Of a stretch of DNA of 64,000 nt, positions 50,494 through 59,487 are shown in pieces. The notes under the pieces are model-generated. The model had not been told where the DNA came from, searched no databases, and saw only the letters and a program-made list of their open reading frames with translations. Each line of letters begins with the position of its first letter. Position 1 is the first letter of the stretch. The stretch covers positions 1-64,000 of the forward strand of contig NZ_JPOS01000098.1 of the NCBI RefSeq assembly GCF_000759025.1, read 5' to 3'. The DNA comes from Phaeodactylibacter xiamenensis (GTDB lineage: Bacteria; Bacteroidota; Bacteroidia; Chitinophagales; Saprospiraceae). The position numbers were made by a program, and so were the translations under genes.

Positions 50494-52328
50494 TTCCTCC
50501 AATGAAAGGAAACGCCTGCGCCCCGCTTCAAATGCTTGCCAAACTCCGTAGTAACCGCTTCTCCTACAAACTCAAAATCAAGAGCATAACCGGTAGCGTC
50601 AGGATCTATCCGGGCGGTGACGGTAGCGGGGAAGGTGCCCGTTTTTGGCGTCACCCGGGTAAAGCCCTCCCCTCCGGTAAGGCGCCAGTTGCCCTGTGGC
50701 CCGAGCAGCAAAAAGGTCATCGTTTCTTCATCCGCAGCCCGCTTCCACACCACAGGGCGGCGAAAATCATAAGGGCCCCACTCAGTGACCAGTATATACT
50801 TCCTGCCTCGCAGATGCGCTTCCGGAAGCAGAGCGTCCATCCCATCGGATAAGGGTTCGGGCCGGTATTTCTCAAGGGGCGCTTGCTCCGGCATAGCCTT
50901 TACCAGGTCACGGCCATCATTGGGTGCAGGCAGCGTTGCCGGGGGATTATCCCGGGCAAAGGGCGCAGCATCTCCAAGACTACCCTCGCCAATCCGGTTT
51001 TTCACCAGTACAAGGCGGTCGTTCGGCTGCTCTGCCTTTAGTAAGGTTTGGAAAGCATAAAACTGATTGTCATCATTGATGGCAACGCGGTCCGTACCAG
51101 CAATGGCAAGCGGTACCGTTGTCTTGTAAAAAAGGTTGTGCTGAATGCGGTAGTCCCTGCTTTCTACCTCCCGCTGTTGTGCATAACCCCAGTCTTCGGG
51201 CTGCTTTGCCCGTTCCCATAACTTAACCCCAACCTCGCAGCTATCAAAGCTATTGTACAAAATGGTATTGTCCTGCCCATGCTCAATGGCGATGCCATAA
51301 TCGCAGTTGCTGAGGGTATTGGCACACATCAGGCTTTCGTAACTGTAGCCGCCCCAAATACCATAGCGGCACTCTTCCAGCCGGTTTTCTGCTATAATAT
51401 TGCGGCTGAAGGTCACTTCGATGCCATTGGTGGGCGCATGGGAAAAGTCGTTGCCAAAGATGATGTTGTCGTTGCAGCCGCCCTCGCCCGTATCCATCGT
51501 ATGCTGCCCTGCCCAAAGGAAGAATCCGTCTCCGGAGTGTGTGGCAGAGTTGTAGGCGAAAACGTTATTCGAGCTTTGCTCATAGCACAAAATACCAGCG
51601 CTGTCCTGTCCCCGGCTGTACACCCCATAACTGAAGCCGCGCACATTCCAGTCGAGCCGGTTGTGCATCACACGATTGTGGCTGCTTCGGTACAACCCAA
51701 TCCCAATACCGGAATTGAAGTGAATGGTGTTGTTGTAAAACGTACCGTTGTTGCAGTTTGTCATCATCAGCCCGTTTTGCCCGCCGGTGACGCGGAGGCG
51801 GCGTACCGTAGCCGCATCGCATCCTTTAAGGTAGACCGCAGCCCCATAGCGCAGCCATTCGTCCGATTCGTTGTGGTGGTAATAGAGCCAGTCGCTAAGG
51901 TCTTCAGCCTCCGGGGTGCTTTTCATACGCTGCCGGTAGTTGTAACTGAAGTCGCAGTCTTCCAGCAAAAGGCTGTCGGTATTTTCCGCCATGAGGGCGA
52001 CCTTATACCCCCGGGCGTGCAGGTTGCGGATGGTCACATTTTTGCTGTTGCGCACGAGTACCGACAGGCCGGTGAAGGTATCAGGCAGGCTATCCGCCAA
52101 ACTCCCCCGAAGAAGGGTGCCCCCAAAGTCAACCGTGAGCCCCTCCCCTTCTATTACGAGGACCGGGCGGCCCAGCGTATCGCTTGGCAAGACCAGGGTG
52201 TCTGCCTCAAAGCTGGTGGACTGTGTGATGACCATACCGGGCTCAATTTTGGATACATCAGGGCTGCAAGCCACCATTGCCATCGCAAACCATACGAAGA
52301 CCAGACCGTTGTATACATAGCTTTTCAT
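50490..52328 (-). CDS. right-handed beta-helix (NosD-like) lipoprotein
   Basis: This 612-residue lipoprotein has a lipobox at AMAMVACSPD. Residues ~75-430 show regular parallel beta-helix rungs with Asn ladders (LSVLVRNSKNVTIRNLHARG, VYLKGCDAATVRRLRVTGG, GLMMTNCNNGTFYNNTIHF, NGIEVTFSRNIIAENRLEE, YGIAIEHGQDNTILYNSFDS), as in pectate-lyase-like and NosD folds. The C-terminal ~110 residues (YILVTEWGPYDFRRPVVWKR) form a separate beta domain. It could bind or cleave a polysaccharide; no catalytic residues were identified. No partner gene is on the same strand. Confidence 0.8.
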   Translation of the reverse strand: MKSYVYNGLVFVWFAMAMVACSPDVSKIEPGMVITQSTSFEADTLVLPSDTLGRPVLVIEGEGLTVDFGGTLLRGSLADSLPDTFTGLSVLVRNSKNVTIRNLHARGYKVALMAENTDSLLLEDCDFSYNYRQRMKSTPEAEDLSDWLYYHHNESDEWLRYGAAVYLKGCDAATVRRLRVTGGQNGLMMTNCNNGTFYNNTIHFNSGIGIGLYRSSHNRVMHNRLDWNVRGFSYGVYSRGQDSAGILCYEQSSNNVFAYNSATHSGDGFFLWAGQHTMDTGEGGCNDNIIFGNDFSHAPTNGIEVTFSRNIIAENRLEECRYGIWGGYSYESLMCANTLSNCDYGIAIEHGQDNTILYNSFDSCEVGVKLWERAKQPEDWGYAQQREVESRDYRIQHNLFYKTTVPLAIAGTDRVAINDDNQFYAFQTLLKAEQPNDRLVLVKNRIGEGSLGDAAPFARDNPPATLPAPNDGRDLVKAMPEQAPLEKYRPEPLSDGMDALLPEAHLRGRKYILVTEWGPYDFRRPVVWKRAADEETMTFLLLGPQGNWRLTGGEGFTRVTPKTGTFPATVTARIDPDATGYALDFEFVGEAVTTEFGKHLKRGAGVSFHWRN

Positions 52329-52363
52329 AAACGCAGATTTGCTCCGAAGATAATAAAAGCCAT

Positions 52364-52678
52364 ATGTACGTCGATATTTCCATCACCGAAGAGGACCTGC
52401 AACTGATTATGGGCAGGAATTTCAAACCCCGCTACGCCGCTGCGCTCAGGGACGTCTTCTGCCCGGCCTGCCGCCAAAAGGAAGACAACGCAGTGTTGCC
52501 GGAAAAATTCTGGCTTAACCCTGCCGGTGATGTGATTGTGGAAGGTGCCTGTGCCCGCTGCAGCGCTCCAATAGAAAAACTACTGGAAACCGGCATTGAT
52601 CCCCGGCAGTATGATCAGGCGATGGCGATACGGGAGTATAAGGTGGAGATTGGCAAAGATTATGAGGTGAGGCGATAG
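52364..52678 (+). CDS. small zinc-ribbon protein, unassigned
   Basis: This 104-residue cytoplasmic protein has two Cys pairs, FCPACRQ (~32-36) and ACARCSAPIE (~66-70), spaced as a zinc ribbon. There is no signal or membrane segment. The N-terminus is acidic (MYVDISITEEDLQLIMGRNF). Family not recognised. It starts 35 bases from the divergent beta-helix gene and precedes the toxin-antitoxin pair by 66 bases. Confidence 0.7.
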   Translation: MYVDISITEEDLQLIMGRNFKPRYAAALRDVFCPACRQKEDNAVLPEKFWLNPAGDVIVEGACARCSAPIEKLLETGIDPRQYDQAMAIREYKVEIGKDYEVRR

Positions 52679-52744
52679 TCACCAGAAAGAACTAAAAAAC
52701 CATCCGATCCGTTATCTATAATATAACATATCTTCCGTAACCCT

Positions 52745-52999
52745 ATGGCATTACTTATTAAAGATAACGAATTAGAGCTTGTTCACATGAGTGAAGAAGA
52801 ACTCCGAAAAGAAATAGCAATTATGTTATATGAGCAAGGTAGGCTTTCCACTGGAAAAGCTAGCCAGTTTGCTGGTATGAATAAAATTCTCTTTCTGAAG
52901 GAGCTTGCCAATAGAGCTATTCCGGTTACCTATGACGAAGAAGAATTTATCAAAGATTTAGATACGCTTGGGTTGACAACCAATGATAGTAGTAAGTGA
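52745..52999 (+). CDS. UPF0175-family antitoxin
   Basis: This 84-residue protein matches the UPF0175 pattern: SEEELRKEIAIMLYEQGRLS, TGKASQFAGMNKILFLKELA (a helix-turn-helix-like region) and an acidic C-terminal tail (YDEEEFIKDL) that would mask the toxin. It overlaps the toxin start by 17 bases, as usual for coupled pairs. Both genes are clearly AT-rich next to their GC-rich neighbours, suggesting horizontal transfer. It probably autorepresses the operon. Confidence 0.8.
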   Translation: MALLIKDNELELVHMSEEELRKEIAIMLYEQGRLSTGKASQFAGMNKILFLKELANRAIPVTYDEEEFIKDLDTLGLTTNDSSK

Positions 53000-53471
53000 T
53001 ACCACAGCCATTAGCAACCTTGTTCAGATAGGAAAGTTGAACCTTCTGCAAAGTCTCTATGGAGAGGTTGTTATACCTGAGAGTGTTTATGACGAGCTGC
53101 AAATCCTCGTGGATTTAAATATCGTCTCAAAGGAAGATTTGCGACAAAAATGGATCAAACCTAAACGAGTTAAAGACAATTCTGAAGTTAGTAAGTTATT
53201 AGACCGGTTAGATATTGGTGAATCAGAAGCCATTATTATGGGCATTGAACTTTCTGCTGATTACCTGTTAATTGATGAAAAAGCGGGAAGACTTATAGCT
53301 CTTGAAAAAAATATAAAAATCATAGGTACTCTTGGCGTTTTAATAGAAGCAAGAAGCAATAACTTAATTGTCTCCGTCCAGGAAGAAATGGACAAACTAA
53401 GGCGGATCGGATTTTGGATTAGTGATAGTTTATACGCTAAAATCTTAGCGGAAGAGCAGAAAATGCTTTAA
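52983..53471 (+). CDS. DUF3368 PIN-domain toxin
   Basis: This 162-residue PIN-like nuclease starts with VVSDTTAISNLVQIGKLNLL, with the first acidic residue in SDTT. Further motifs are VVIPESVYDELQ, LDIGESEAIIMGIELSADYL (central Glu) and LLIDEKAGRLIALEKN (Asp). This is the order of the DUF3368 family paired with UPF0175. It would cleave RNA when freed from its antitoxin. The C-terminal helix (FWISDSLYAKILAEEQKML) is complete, so the pair looks intact. Confidence 0.82.
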   Translation: MIVVSDTTAISNLVQIGKLNLLQSLYGEVVIPESVYDELQILVDLNIVSKEDLRQKWIKPKRVKDNSEVSKLLDRLDIGESEAIIMGIELSADYLLIDEKAGRLIALEKNIKIIGTLGVLIEARSNNLIVSVQEEMDKLRRIGFWISDSLYAKILAEEQKML

Positions 53472-53503
53472 TCAACTTTACCGTTTTTGACTTACCTGGA
53501 TAC

Positions 53504-54394
53504 TTAATACCCAAAATGCTTCAACGAACGCTCATCATCCCGCCAGTTATCTTTCACCTTGACATGCAGCTCCAGAAACACCTTGCTTTCCAGCCACTCC
53601 TCAATACTTTTGCGGGCTTCCATGCCTAGCTTCTTAATGGCGCTCCCGCCCTTGCCAATGATGATGGACTTTTGGGTTTTCCGGGCAACGAAGATCTCCG
53701 CTCCGATCCGTACAAGTGGTTCGCCCTTTTTCGTTTCCCCATCTTTAAAGGAGGTGACGATTACTTCGCAGGAGTAGGGAATCTCCTGTTGGTATAGCAA
53801 CAGTATCTTTTCCCGGATGATCTCGCTCACAAAGAAGCGCTCCGGCCGGTCCGTCAGCTGGTCTTTTGGATAAAAGGCAGGACCCTCAGGCAGGTATTTC
53901 ATAACCACTTCCATAAGGCGCTCTGTATTGACCTTTTGCAGCGCAGAAACCGGGATAGTCTCTGTAAAGGAAATCCGGTCATTCCAGAGTTTTATCAACT
54001 CCAGCACCTTACCGTCATCCACTGTGTCGATCTTATTGATCACCAGAAAGAACGGAACTTTGACGTTTTGCAGGCGCTGAATAATTGGGTCGTCATCCGC
54101 GTAATGCTCGCCCGGTTCCGTGACGAACATCATGATATCAGCATCCTCAAAGGTAGAGAAGGCGAATTGGTTCATCGACTCCTGCATACGGTAGGAAGGC
54201 GCTTCAATTACCCCCGGCGTATCGGAGAAGACCACCTGATAATCATCCCCGCTCACCAAGCCGATGATGCGGTGCCGGGTGGTCTGTGGCTTGTTGGTGA
54301 TGATGGACATACGCTCGCCCACAAGGGCATTCATGAGCGTGGATTTGCCGACGTTGGGCCGGCCGATAATATTGACGAATCCGGATTGATGCAT
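53504..54394 (-). CDS. era: GTPase Era, ribosome (30S/16S rRNA) maturation factor
   Basis: Era is 296 residues here. GTP-binding motifs are complete: G1 IGRPNVGKSTLMNAL, G2 TTRHRI, G3 DTPGVIE, G4 NKID (FFLVINKIDTV) and G5 VSALQ. The C-terminal KH domain carries ARKTQKSIIIGKGGSAIKKL and ends in FLELHVKVKDNWRDDERSLK. Era assists 16S rRNA 3' end processing and 30S assembly at the inner membrane. It is the last gene of a minus-strand run with PPIase genes; 13 bases separate it from the conserved hypothetical gene upstream. Confidence 0.96.
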   Translation of the reverse strand: MHQSGFVNIIGRPNVGKSTLMNALVGERMSIITNKPQTTRHRIIGLVSGDDYQVVFSDTPGVIEAPSYRMQESMNQFAFSTFEDADIMMFVTEPGEHYADDDPIIQRLQNVKVPFFLVINKIDTVDDGKVLELIKLWNDRISFTETIPVSALQKVNTERLMEVVMKYLPEGPAFYPKDQLTDRPERFFVSEIIREKILLLYQQEIPYSCEVIVTSFKDGETKKGEPLVRIGAEIFVARKTQKSIIIGKGGSAIKKLGMEARKSIEEWLESKVFLELHVKVKDNWRDDERSLKHFGY

Positions 54395-54407
54395 GTAGTT
54401 ATATTAA

Positions 54408-55001
54408 TCACAGCTCCTCCGGCAAATACCGCTGAAGTTCACCGTGTACCAGCGCATCCATAGCCTTGAAAAACAGTTTAGGCTTGTGGGGGCGCCAGTT
54501 GATGTCATTAAATGCATCGCCAAAGTTAACAAACTGATGCAATTGGGTGTCTTTCATTTCCTCTTTCACATGCGGCAGGGTATTGACAAAGCAGATCCAG
54601 CCGCCTTCCTCCACCACGTCTTCATACCACTCTTCGTAGTAGCAATCATCAGAGCCGTGGAAATTGAGTACATTTTCGCAAACCATAATGTACTTATAGA
54701 TGCCCTGATCAGACATGCGGTCTACCACCTCGCGTTTAAGGTACATGATATCATTGGAAAGGGCATCGTTCCACTCACCTATCAGCTCAATAATAGTGAA
54801 TGCTTCATCATAATCGGCATACAGGACCTTCAGGTAGAGCGTATCCGAGCCAAACTCATCCCACTGCGGGTGGATAAAGTAATTGTAGACTTTATTGGAA
54901 AAGGTAAATTCGCTGTAGGTCCGCCCATAGAATGGGGAGCGCTCATCATGAGCCGAAATATATTTCCCTCTCCAGCGGTAGTAAGGCTCTATATCGTGCA
55001 T
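54408..55001 (-). CDS. conserved hypothetical cytoplasmic protein
   Basis: The start is placed at the ATG at 55001 (MHDIEPYYRWRGKYISAHDE), giving 197 residues; two earlier ATGs in frame extend into the 3' gap of the surA-like gene and add unlikely sequence. The protein is rich in aromatic and acidic residues (SNKVYNYFIHPQWDEFGSDT, DDCYYEEWYEDVVEEGGWIC). No signal peptide or membrane helix is seen. No family recognised. The 13-base gap to era suggests translational linkage. Confidence 0.7.
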   Translation of the reverse strand: MHDIEPYYRWRGKYISAHDERSPFYGRTYSEFTFSNKVYNYFIHPQWDEFGSDTLYLKVLYADYDEAFTIIELIGEWNDALSNDIMYLKREVVDRMSDQGIYKYIMVCENVLNFHGSDDCYYEEWYEDVVEEGGWICFVNTLPHVKEEMKDTQLHQFVNFGDAFNDINWRPHKPKLFFKAMDALVHGELQRYLPEEL

Positions 55002-55091
55002 ATAGCTCTCGCAGTTTGCATGTTCTGTTACTGCAATCAACGAACAGTAATGCATAAAGTTTTGGCCGGAGCACCTTTCCCCGGCCAAAAA

Positions 55092-56450
55092 TCAGGGCCT
55101 TGCCGTCTTATCGACGGTCCACTTCCTTAACACCGGGCAACCATTAAAGATCGGGTCAATATCGATGTACGTTGACCCTACCTTGTCCCCCACCCAGTCG
55201 CTGATAAACTCGCTTTTTTTAGCCTCGATAGCCGCCATCTGGATCTTGGAATAATCTTTTCTCAGGTCCGCTTTGTGCGGGCTGGACCGGGACTGTAGCT
55301 GGACTACCCGAAAATAGCGCTCCCCGGTTGGATCACGGAACATAAATGGGGCGGAAATCTCACCCACATCCATCGTATCCACCGTGAAGTAAATATCGGG
55401 GTCCAGGTCACCGATTTCGAAGAAGGTATTGCCAGTCGCCGGGTTCACCATCCGCCCATCGTTATTGTAGCTCTGCTGATCTTCATTACCAAACCGCTTT
55501 ACGGCCAGAGAGAAGCTGATGGAATCGTCCATCACCAGGTGGCGGACGCTGTCCAGGCGGTTTCTGGCCAGCTCCAGGTCGGCATCCGTGATATCGGGCT
55601 TAATGAGGATGTGGCGCACCCGTATAGAGTTGCCCCGGCGCTCCAGCATTTGAATAATATGGAAGCCAAATTCAGATTCGATCACCGGAGAGATTTCATC
55701 TTTTTCCAACCGGAAGGCAGCCGCTTCAAATTCAGGCACATAGCGTCCCCGCTTGGCCCAGCCCAAATCACCGCCGGCACGGGCAGAACCATCATCGGAA
55801 TACTTTCCGGCCAGCTCAGCGAAGCTCTCACCTCCTTCCACAATCCGCTCGCGCAGTTCTTCCAGCAAGTTGACGGCGCGCTCCCGCTCTTCCTTATTCA
55901 CTTTGGGTTTGTATACAATCTCCCCAATCTCCACTTCAGAATTGAAATAAGGAAGGCTGTCCTTTGGAATGGAGTTGAAGAAGGTCTTCACCTCAGATGG
56001 CGTCACGGTCACACTCGCCATAATGTTACCCCGCATACGTTCTACAAGCAGCTGATTTTTCAGGTCTTCCCGAAATTGCGCTTTAACCTCATTGATCGAC
56101 TGCCCGTAATATTCCTCAAACTGGTTTACATCATTGTTCATAAAACCAAGGATACGCTCAATACGGGCATCCAGCTGTACTTCCACCTCTTCATCTGAGA
56201 CCATGATACTGTCCAGCTTAGACTGATTGAGCAACAGCTTATTGGCCATAATCTGGTCCATGATGTCGCAGCGGATGTCATCAGGCAGATTAGACTGCTG
56301 CGAAGCCATTAGTGCACGCTGCTCCTCCACTTCAGAGAGTAGGACCAGCTCCCCTCCAACGGTGGCAACGACCTTGTCAATCACCTCACGTTGTGCCCAG
56401 CTGTTCGTTCCAATGAACAAAAAGCACAGAGCGCTAATCCAATATTTCAT
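55092..56450 (-). CDS. SurA-like periplasmic peptidyl-prolyl isomerase/chaperone
   Basis: The 452-residue chain from the ATG at 56450 has a signal peptide ([20 protein letters not shown]); an ATG four codons earlier is possible. Residues ~20-160 form the SurA N-terminal chaperone part ([20 protein letters not shown], then [20 protein letters not shown]). Two PpiC rotamase domains follow (~170-270 with [20 protein letters not shown] and [19 protein letters not shown]; ~275-390 with [20 protein letters not shown]). It would escort outer-membrane proteins to the BAM complex. Middle of a three-gene PPIase run, 14 bases from the upstream lipoprotein gene. Confidence 0.88.
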   Translation of the reverse strand: MKYWISALCFLFIGTNSWAQREVIDKVVATVGGELVLLSEVEEQRALMASQQSNLPDDIRCDIMDQIMANKLLLNQSKLDSIMVSDEEVEVQLDARIERILGFMNNDVNQFEEYYGQSINEVKAQFREDLKNQLLVERMRGNIMASVTVTPSEVKTFFNSIPKDSLPYFNSEVEIGEIVYKPKVNKEERERAVNLLEELRERIVEGGESFAELAGKYSDDGSARAGGDLGWAKRGRYVPEFEAAAFRLEKDEISPVIESEFGFHIIQMLERRGNSIRVRHILIKPDITDADLELARNRLDSVRHLVMDDSISFSLAVKRFGNEDQQSYNNDGRMVNPATGNTFFEIGDLDPDIYFTVDTMDVGEISAPFMFRDPTGERYFRVVQLQSRSSPHKADLRKDYSKIQMAAIEAKKSEFISDWVGDKVGSTYIDIDPIFNGCPVLRKWTVDKTARP

Positions 56451-56464
56451 TGCTGTATCCATAA

Positions 56465-57319
56465 TCAGTAATATGTCTTGATGTTATTGCGACGAAGCTC
56501 CCGTTGATACATAGCTTCGATCTTATCTTCCAGTAATTTTTCCTTCCGGTTGCGCAGGATGACCTTCCTGGCCTGACCTTTAATATACGAAAGCGGCGCG
56601 ATGTCTTTCCGGTTCTTCACCTCAAATACCTTAAAATAGTATTGGTACTCATCGTCACGCTGACTAAAGTCCTGCTTGGCGCTGATGTTATCAGCAGTTA
56701 CTGTGCCCTTGGGCATCTCCCGGGCAATGTCTTCCACTTTGTACCACATGCTGTCTGTCAGCAAATATGCCTCAGCGTGCCGGGAACAGTAATCAACCAG
56801 TGGCTTCAGATCTTCCTGTTTGTTATTCCACAACTGCCGCAGCTCGTTTGCTTCCGGCACAGGCATAGGCACCTTGACAAAGTAACAACGGACGATGGGG
56901 GTTTCGAGTTGATACTGTTGTTTATTGCGCTCATAAAATTCCGCCAGTTGCTCGTCGGTCACTGTGCTGTCGAGCAGTTCCTGAACCAGTATCTTCTCGT
57001 AGTTATGCCGGATCAGCGAAGCCCGGTAATCCCGTACCAGCTTGTCGATATTCAGATCGCCCGGGATATTCTGCTCGGCCTCGTGCAACAGCAGCGCTTC
57101 CCGCATCCATCGGTTGGTAAACATCTGAATGATGATGGTACTGTCCTTGCCGGAGGTACCTTCCGGGAACATACCCTCCATATCAGAGATATAGAGCGCT
57201 TTGTTATGGACCTTAGCCAGTAATTGGTCTTCGGCAGGAGCTTCCCAATCCCCTGCTGTGCAAGAGGACAGGCCAAGCAATACGCCCAGAAATAACACGG
57301 AAAACCTTATCCTTCTCAT
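56465..57319 (-). CDS. SurA-N-like periplasmic lipoprotein, no full PPIase domain
   Basis: The start is placed at the ATG at 57319 ([20 protein letters not shown]), giving a lipobox and 284 residues; the longer frame overlaps the upstream gene. The sequence looks like the SurA N-terminal helical domain ([60 protein letters not shown]) with a partial PPIase-like middle ([20 protein letters not shown]). No canonical rotamase signature was found, so it may act only as a chaperone. It lies between two PPIase genes; its stop is two bases before the ATG 56462 of the next frame. Confidence 0.75.
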   Translation of the reverse strand: MRRIRFSVLFLGVLLGLSSCTAGDWEAPAEDQLLAKVHNKALYISDMEGMFPEGTSGKDSTIIIQMFTNRWMREALLLHEAEQNIPGDLNIDKLVRDYRASLIRHNYEKILVQELLDSTVTDEQLAEFYERNKQQYQLETPIVRCYFVKVPMPVPEANELRQLWNNKQEDLKPLVDYCSRHAEAYLLTDSMWYKVEDIAREMPKGTVTADNISAKQDFSQRDDEYQYYFKVFEVKNRKDIAPLSYIKGQARKVILRNRKEKLLEDKIEAMYQRELRRNNIKTYY

Positions 57320-57398
57320 TGTCGGTCTTTTGGCTAATAAAACGGCGAAAGCCGGACGGCGAAGGGCCCGCCCGGCTTTCGCACCTGCAGCATACCTC

Positions 57399-59387
57399 CT
57401 ATTCCTTAATGAGCTTTTTGAATACTTTGCGGTTAATATCCACCTCGTAAGTTTCACGTAGCTCTTCCACCCACTGCTCCTCCAAATAGTCCTGATAATC
57501 TGCTACCACGTAGCCGCGTGCTTCATCAAGCGTTTTCGTCCGGGGCTCCAGCAGCGCTTCAATTTTTACAATCTTGAACTTTTGTGCCTGCGGGTTGGGC
57601 TCTGATTGCGACATGGCGCCCTTCTTCCACTCCATGCTTTTAAATTCCGGGTACAAGGTTTTGTCCAGGTTTTTGGATTCATGCGTAATCAGAGGGAAAG
57701 TGGCATCCGGACCATTGTATTTTTCCAGCACAGCTTCCGGCTCATTGTTTGCGATGAAGGCACGAACGTCCTCCATCTGATCTTTAAGCTCGTTGGAAAC
57801 CCGGTAAATACTGGTCTCCGCCCGGTTACCATAGCGGTATTGGCCTTTAACCTTTTCATAGAACTTTTCGAGGCCTACGGTGTCCTGAGATGCTTTGTCC
57901 CAAACCAGCCGCTTAGTGGCTTCAAACAACAGTATTCCTTCTTCGTACTCCCGCATCAGTGCCTTAAAATCAGGATATTTCGCCTCCAGTTGTTTCTCTT
58001 CGTATCGCATTGCGCTCTCGTCGAGGTACTGGCCATACAGCGTATTTACTGCTGAAGCTACATCTTTTCCCCGGCCCATCCGTATACGCTCGCGGGAAGC
58101 ACGCTCCAAATAATCCGCAAAATCTCCTACCGTAACCTGAAAATCAGGCCCATACTGAAACAACAAAGCATCAGAAGGGGTCTCCGGCGCTCGCCAGCGG
58201 AAAGTCAGGAACGTATCCGTCAGGGTTTCCGTGAAATTACTGAGTGCTTCCGGGTATTCCTTCAAGCCGGCATCTTCCTTGATCTGAGCCACCATAGCCG
58301 CTTTAGCCTGCTCAAAACGATTATCTTTTTTAATCTCGTTTTCTAAACGACCCCGCTCGATGTTGTAAGGTTGTATGGCCCTGCGGGAAATTAGTTTAAG
58401 AATATGCCAGCCAACACTGGTTTTGACAGGCTTGCTATAGCTCCCCTCCTCCTTTAGTCCAAATGCCGCCTCTTCAAAATCTTTGGAAAAACGATTAATA
58501 CCAAAGAACCCTATATACCCACCATTCGAGGCTGTACGTGAGTCTTCAGAAATAGCTTTCGCCATAGCGTCAAAGTCCGCCCCTGCTTCCAGTGCCTGAT
58601 AAGCACTATCGATACGGGCCTTAACCATTCTCTCCTCTTCGTCAACATCTGTGCGCAACAAAATATGGGCGGCCTCTACCTCTCCCCGGGCAGGCCGGCG
58701 GTCATGCACCAGCAAGGCATGAAAGCCTGCATCCGTGCGTATCGGCCCACTTAGTTTGCCAACCGGTACTTCATAAGCAGCTTTCTCCAACTCGTAAAAA
58801 CCATTGGGGAAAAGTACAGAGACGTAGCCGATCCGGCCGCCATTGTTCTTTGCAGACTGATCATCAGAAACAGAACGGGCAACAATTTCAAAGTCCTCCC
58901 CTTCCTGAATACGCTTCATAGCCCGTTCCAGCTTACCTTTTGCAGCCGCAACTTCTTCCGGCGTGGCTTCCGGCTTAACGGATACAAGAATATGACTGAT
59001 GTCTACATCCTGCTTAGAACGCTCGTAGGCATCTTTAATCAGCTTTTCTGTTACCTCCTTGTCGATCAGGTAGGAATCGGCCAGTTGACGGCGGTACCCA
59101 TTAAGCTCATTCATCAGTTCAGGAATGGTATCCAACTGCATTTCGCGGGCTTTGGCCACCTTCAGCTTGAACTTCACGTACAGGTCAAGATACTCTTCCA
59201 GAGAAGTTTCTGAAAAATCGGCATTCTTACCATTGGTTTTGGAATAGATGTACACAAACTCAGACTGATGCACAGGCTTGCCATCAATGGTGAACAGGAC
59301 AGGGTCATCCTGTCCGGAGCTAAGCCCGGGTAGGCATACTACTGCTACCATTAGCATCCAAAAGCGCTTAATCATTAGGTTGAGCAT
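57399..59387 (-). CDS. multi-domain PpiC-type peptidyl-prolyl isomerase
   Basis: The start is the ATG at 59387 (MLNLMIKRFWMLMVAVVCLP); 662 residues with a signal peptide cleaved near GLSSGQ. Residues ~25-110 resemble SurA_N (FTIDGKPVHQSEFVYIYSKT, YLDLYVKFKLKVAKAREMQL). Two PpiC domains follow: ~120-225 (VDISHILVSVKPEATPEEVA, VSDDQSAKNNGGRIGYVSVL) and ~228-330 (VEAAHILLRTDVDEEERMVK, ISEDSRTASNGGYIGFFGIN). The C-terminal ~320 residues are helical and unassigned. This order is common in Bacteroidota, where it supports outer-membrane protein folding. It heads the operon and has a promoter box. Confidence 0.87.
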   Translation of the reverse strand: MLNLMIKRFWMLMVAVVCLPGLSSGQDDPVLFTIDGKPVHQSEFVYIYSKTNGKNADFSETSLEEYLDLYVKFKLKVAKAREMQLDTIPELMNELNGYRRQLADSYLIDKEVTEKLIKDAYERSKQDVDISHILVSVKPEATPEEVAAAKGKLERAMKRIQEGEDFEIVARSVSDDQSAKNNGGRIGYVSVLFPNGFYELEKAAYEVPVGKLSGPIRTDAGFHALLVHDRRPARGEVEAAHILLRTDVDEEERMVKARIDSAYQALEAGADFDAMAKAISEDSRTASNGGYIGFFGINRFSKDFEEAAFGLKEEGSYSKPVKTSVGWHILKLISRRAIQPYNIERGRLENEIKKDNRFEQAKAAMVAQIKEDAGLKEYPEALSNFTETLTDTFLTFRWRAPETPSDALLFQYGPDFQVTVGDFADYLERASRERIRMGRGKDVASAVNTLYGQYLDESAMRYEEKQLEAKYPDFKALMREYEEGILLFEATKRLVWDKASQDTVGLEKFYEKVKGQYRYGNRAETSIYRVSNELKDQMEDVRAFIANNEPEAVLEKYNGPDATFPLITHESKNLDKTLYPEFKSMEWKKGAMSQSEPNPQAQKFKIVKIEALLEPRTKTLDEARGYVVADYQDYLEEQWVEELRETYEVDINRKVFKKLIKE

Positions 59388-59434
59388 GAATGATCGTTTT
59401 TGTTTAAATTTTCTCGCATTGGGGGAGACCGTCG

Positions 59435-59442
59435 CAAAATTA
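59435..59442 (-). promoter_or_regulatory. Bacteroidota -7 box (TAATTTTG) for the PPIase-era operon
   Basis: On the minus strand TAATTTTG matches TAnnTTTG 47 bases before the chosen ATG at 59387. Confidence 0.5.
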
Positions 59443-59487
59443 GCAAAATACCGCACCCTAAAAAATATTGCTGCCTTCCTTATTAGT

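Noticed and set aside
51279-52406. 375-residue plus-strand frame opposite the beta-helix gene
   Set aside because: It is an antisense shadow. The minus strand has a lipobox and regular beta-helix rungs, whereas the plus frame has no recognisable motif.
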